Assembly: GCA_947463395.1 (NCBI GenBank)
Contig: CANHRV010000041.1
Span: forward strand, 1 to 7,959
DNA: 7,959 nucleotides
Source of the DNA: Opitutia bacterium
GTDB lineage: Bacteria > Verrucomicrobiota > Verrucomicrobiia > Opitutales > UBA953
Direction: 5' to 3'
Positions 5,216 through 7,959 of this stretch are shown here, piece after piece (within the stretch, counting starts at the first letter, position 1; each line of letters opens with the position of its first letter). The notes beneath the pieces were generated by a model. The model worked only from the letters and a program-made list of their open reading frames with translations, was not told the DNA's origin and did no database searches. Both the position numbers and the translations under genes were made by a program.

Positions 5216-7959
5216 TCAACCCGTCGCCTGCAATCCAGCGGCAATCGCGTTGAGCGACAGGAGCATTTGCGGAAGAAGAACATCCGCATCTTTTTTATCT
5301 CCTTCGAGTAACTTCTTGCGCCAATCTTTTAGGAGAGCGACTTGTTGCTCGTGGAGCAAATCAATCGCCGATTCACGCAGGTTAATAACTTTTCGCAAAC
5401 GCGGACGACCCTCGGTGAGCTTTGAATCCGAAAGCTCATTGAGCATTTTACGCGTCAGAGAATGTTCAGCCAAGATACGTTTTAAGAAAGTATTTCGCAA
5501 TTTGCGATCGGTGACCATCGAACCATAAAGTCGCATCATACTGCGATTCGCTGCCATAACGCTCGTGGAAGCATTCTTCAGCATGTAACGCAAGGGAGGC
5601 CATTCATCGTACTGCTCCTTAAGAAGTTCATAACCCTTGGGGTCCTCCTCGCGGAGGCGAGCGAGTGCCGTACCAACACCGTACCAACCGGAAAGGTAGA
5701 AACGAGCCTGACTCCAAGAGAAGACCCACGGAATCGCCCGTAAATCCTCAAGGGAAGCAGCTCCGGTTCGACGAGAAGGCCGAGAACCAATACGACTCGA
5801 TTCAATCACATCAATCGGAGTAACCAAGCGGAAGAATTCAATAAAGCGAGGAGTCTTGATCAATGACTGATACTCTTCTCGCGAAAATTCAGCCAATCGA
5901 TCCATGACCTTACCGAGTGCAGGGCTGTTTTTCTTTTCCACTTCATCAAGCAAGGTATGCTGAGTAACACCTGCAGTCAGGAGCTCTAAATTATTTACGG
6001 CCGTAATATGATTAGCATATTTCTGAGTAATACTTTCACCCTGCTCCGTAACACGAATCTCACCGTTGATGCTACCCTGTGGAAGCGCATCAATAAAGCG
6101 GTGCGTTGGGCCCGCACCACGTGAAATTGTACCGCCTCGGCCATGGAAGAAAACAATGCGAACTCCATGCTTCTCCCCCACTTTGGTGAGATTTTGTTGA
6201 GCACGGTAGAGATTCCACAGCGATGCAAGAATACCTCCGTCTTTGTTAGAATCGGAATATCCGATCATCACTTGCTGCGTTAAACCATCCGTTAAGCCAA
6301 GATCCCGACGCATCTCAATCGTACGGCGGGTTACGGGGTGAGATAGAAAATCATCTAAGATTTGTGTGCTTCGCTCTAAATCGCCAATGGTTTCAAAAAG
6401 AGGTACGACGGGCAGTAAACAATAGGTGTTTTCGACTCCGCCTGCCATCAAACCTCCTTCTCGCGCCAATAAATAGACTGAAAGTAAATCGGAAACCGAG
6501 CGCGTCATACTCACAATCAAAGAACCTAAACCTGCCGACCCATAATCCTTAATATGTTCAGCCAAACCTCGGTAACAACGAATCACCGCATCGGCTTCGT
6601 TGCCTACTTCTTCTTGAGTACTAACAAAAGGACGGGTCGAACGAAGCTCGGAATCCAAGAAACCGAGTCGTCGAGATTCATCCCATTGGGGATAGTCAGT
6701 ATCATCTAAACCAGCCGCCGACATCAACTGTGCGATGGCTCGATCATGGAAGGCACTGTTTTGACGAATATCCAAGGTCGCCATATGGAACCCAAAACAA
6801 CGCAAGAAACGAATCAGCGGATCCAGCTCATAACGGGCAATCTGCCCCGCACCCACTTCGGCCAGAGTTTCTCGCAAGAAAAGTAAGTCAGCTAAAACAC
6901 CTTCAGGGGTTTTGTGAGCGTATGCTGGAATCTCGCCGGTAACAGGAGGAAGACGGAGGCGGATTAAATTGATATACTGTCGCCAGGTTTCACCAAGGTT
7001 TCGCGCTAAGGCTTGCTCACCCGCCTCACCGAGAGCAGCAGCATGCTTCGTTACTTGCTTACTAAACACAGCGGGAGGCTCCTGTAAATGATCTCCAAGG
7101 GACAAACGTTGTCCGAGCGTCTCGAGACGTTCACCAATAATCGAAAGAGCCGTCGAACGGAATAACTGCAAGGCATGCAGCGTTACTTCAGCCGTAACCA
7201 AAGGGTGGCCATCACGATCACCACCAACCCAAGTTCCTAACGAAATATGCGGTAACGCATCGGGATGTGCGACATGTTCAGGAGAAAATCCTGCCTCTTC
7301 CCAAGACTGACGGAGACGCAAATCCATGCTGACCACCGCATCAGGAAAAACTTTAGAGAGGAAATAGTTGATATTGCGCAGTTCCGACTGCACATCGGGC
7401 TTTTGTTGGTAAAATTCACCCGTGCGCCACAGTCTTTCCAGAGCCACTTTGATTTCATCACGGATTGCACGCTGCTCCGCCTCCGTCCACATGCTGTTTT
7501 CTCGACGAACCAGTAGTTTGTAAATTTCTCGGTGAATCTCGAGAACCGTTGCACGTTTCGCTTCCGTAGGGTGTGCCGTTAAAACGGGCTCAATATGAAT
7601 GCGATTTAAACGCTTAGCGACTTGCTTGTCAGTTAATCCAGCATCACGTAAACGATTGAGTGCACGACCCCACGAACCGGGATCTGAAGCCAGACCATAT
7701 TTATCTTCACGTAAACGTTTAGACTGAGCCGAGGCATTTTCCTCGACCATGTTTAACAACTGAAAAGCAATCGAGTAAGCTTGGACACCTCGATAAGAAA
7801 ATATCTGCACGCCACGTAATTTACGCTTTCCCATCCATGGAAGCGTGCCCGCTAAATCTTTGTGACCTAACTCTTCAAGAACTTCGACAAAACAGCCCAT
7901 CATGAACGCGAGGTCGCGATCCACTTTTTTTAGGCCTCGAGCTAGGTCTTTGTTAATTA
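5216..7959 (-). CDS. ppc: Phosphoenolpyruvate carboxylase; N-terminus outside window
   Basis: This enzyme carboxylates phosphoenolpyruvate with bicarbonate to oxaloacetate, replenishing the citric-acid cycle in the cytoplasm. There are 913 visible residues, against 883 in E. coli; few should be missing. The GTG at 7924-7922 is probably internal: the frame stays open to the right edge, encoding INKDLARGLKK before it, which joins smoothly to VDRDLAFMMG. Numbered from that GTG, hallmarks are: catalytic His118 in TAHPTE; Arg387 in LDIRQ; Lys561 in GYSDSNKDGG; the glycine-rich loop FHGRGGTISRGAG with Arg596 and Arg602; GSRPSRR at 713-719 and LRAIPWVFSWSQ at 728-739. The C-terminus IAAGLQATG is complete and ends in the family's final Thr-Gly. 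By eye, two residues that bind the inhibitor aspartate in E. coli (Lys773, Asn881) are alanine here (Ala791, Ala900), while the Arg832 position is kept as Arg850. Its promoter is outside the window. It converges on the membrane-protein gene. Confidence 0.96.
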   Translation of the reverse strand, partial: INKDLARGLKKVDRDLAFMMGCFVEVLEELGHKDLAGTLPWMGKRKLRGVQIFSYRGVQAYSIAFQLLNMVEENASAQSKRLREDKYGLASDPGSWGRALNRLRDAGLTDKQVAKRLNRIHIEPVLTAHPTEAKRATVLEIHREIYKLLVRRENSMWTEAEQRAIRDEIKVALERLWRTGEFYQQKPDVQSELRNINYFLSKVFPDAVVSMDLRLRQSWEEAGFSPEHVAHPDALPHISLGTWVGGDRDGHPLVTAEVTLHALQLFRSTALSIIGERLETLGQRLSLGDHLQEPPAVFSKQVTKHAAALGEAGEQALARNLGETWRQYINLIRLRLPPVTGEIPAYAHKTPEGVLADLLFLRETLAEVGAGQIARYELDPLIRFLRCFGFHMATLDIRQNSAFHDRAIAQLMSAAGLDDTDYPQWDESRRLGFLDSELRSTRPFVSTQEEVGNEADAVIRCYRGLAEHIKDYGSAGLGSLIVSMTRSVSDLLSVYLLAREGGLMAGGVENTYCLLPVVPLFETIGDLERSTQILDDFLSHPVTRRTIEMRRDLGLTDGLTQQVMIGYSDSNKDGGILASLWNLYRAQQNLTKVGEKHGVRIVFFHGRGGTISRGAGPTHRFIDALPQGSINGEIRVTEQGESITQKYANHITAVNNLELLTAGVTQHTLLDEVEKKNSPALGKVMDRLAEFSREEYQSLIKTPRFIEFFRLVTPIDVIESSRIGSRPSRRTGAASLEDLRAIPWVFSWSQARFYLSGWYGVGTALARLREEDPKGYELLKEQYDEWPPLRYMLKNASTSVMAANRSMMRLYGSMVTDRKLRNTFLKRILAEHSLTRKMLNELSDSKLTEGRPRLRKVINLRESAIDLLHEQQVALLKDWRKKLLEGDKKDADVLLPQMLLSLNAIAAGLQATG

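Noticed and set aside
1..7959. Mobile element, CRISPR array, tRNA or defence system
   Set aside because: No direct or inverted repeats flanking genes, no repeat-spacer pattern, no transposase or integrase, and no tRNA-like cloverleaf were seen. The window is almost fully covered by metabolic genes.

Overview
The window comes from a bacterial chromosome and carries ordinary central carbon and nitrogen metabolism. Base composition looks balanced (near 50% GC by eye). Gene families and phrasing suggest a Gram-negative bacterium, possibly of the Verrucomicrobiota/PVC group. That placement is an impression from protein style, not a demonstrated assignment. I see no tRNA, rRNA, CRISPR array, insertion sequence or other mobile-element signature.

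Layout. Bases 3-2300 (+) hold the C-terminal half of gltB, the large subunit of glutamate synthase, with its 5' half outside the window. After a 36-base gap, gltD (2337-3821, +), the NAD(P)H-oxidising small subunit, is complete. A strong intrinsic terminator at 3842-3877 closes this gltBD operon. Next on the same strand are an inositol-monophosphatase-family phosphatase (best start 3938, end 4693) and a small four-helix membrane protein of unknown function (4743-5213). Convergent to them, on the minus strand, is phosphoenolpyruvate carboxylase (ppc). It runs from its stop at 5216 to the right edge, where the reading frame is still open, so its true start lies outside. Every gap between genes is short; the longest, 3822-3937, holds the terminator and the phosphatase leader.

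How the genes work together. GltBD makes glutamate from 2-oxoglutarate and glutamine with reducing power from GltD. Phosphoenolpyruvate carboxylase refills oxaloacetate, and so the 2-oxoglutarate and aspartate pools that amino-acid synthesis drains. Their proximity makes metabolic sense, but they lie on opposite strands and are not one operon. The phosphatase and membrane protein could be co-transcribed; nothing in the sequence ties them to nitrogen metabolism.

I did not find a convincing new biological system. The points most worth a second look are: two apparent losses among the residues that bind the feedback inhibitor aspartate in E. coli phosphoenolpyruvate carboxylase; the unrecognised membrane protein; start sites without a Shine-Dalgarno sequence; and convergent stop codons two bases apart with no visible terminator.
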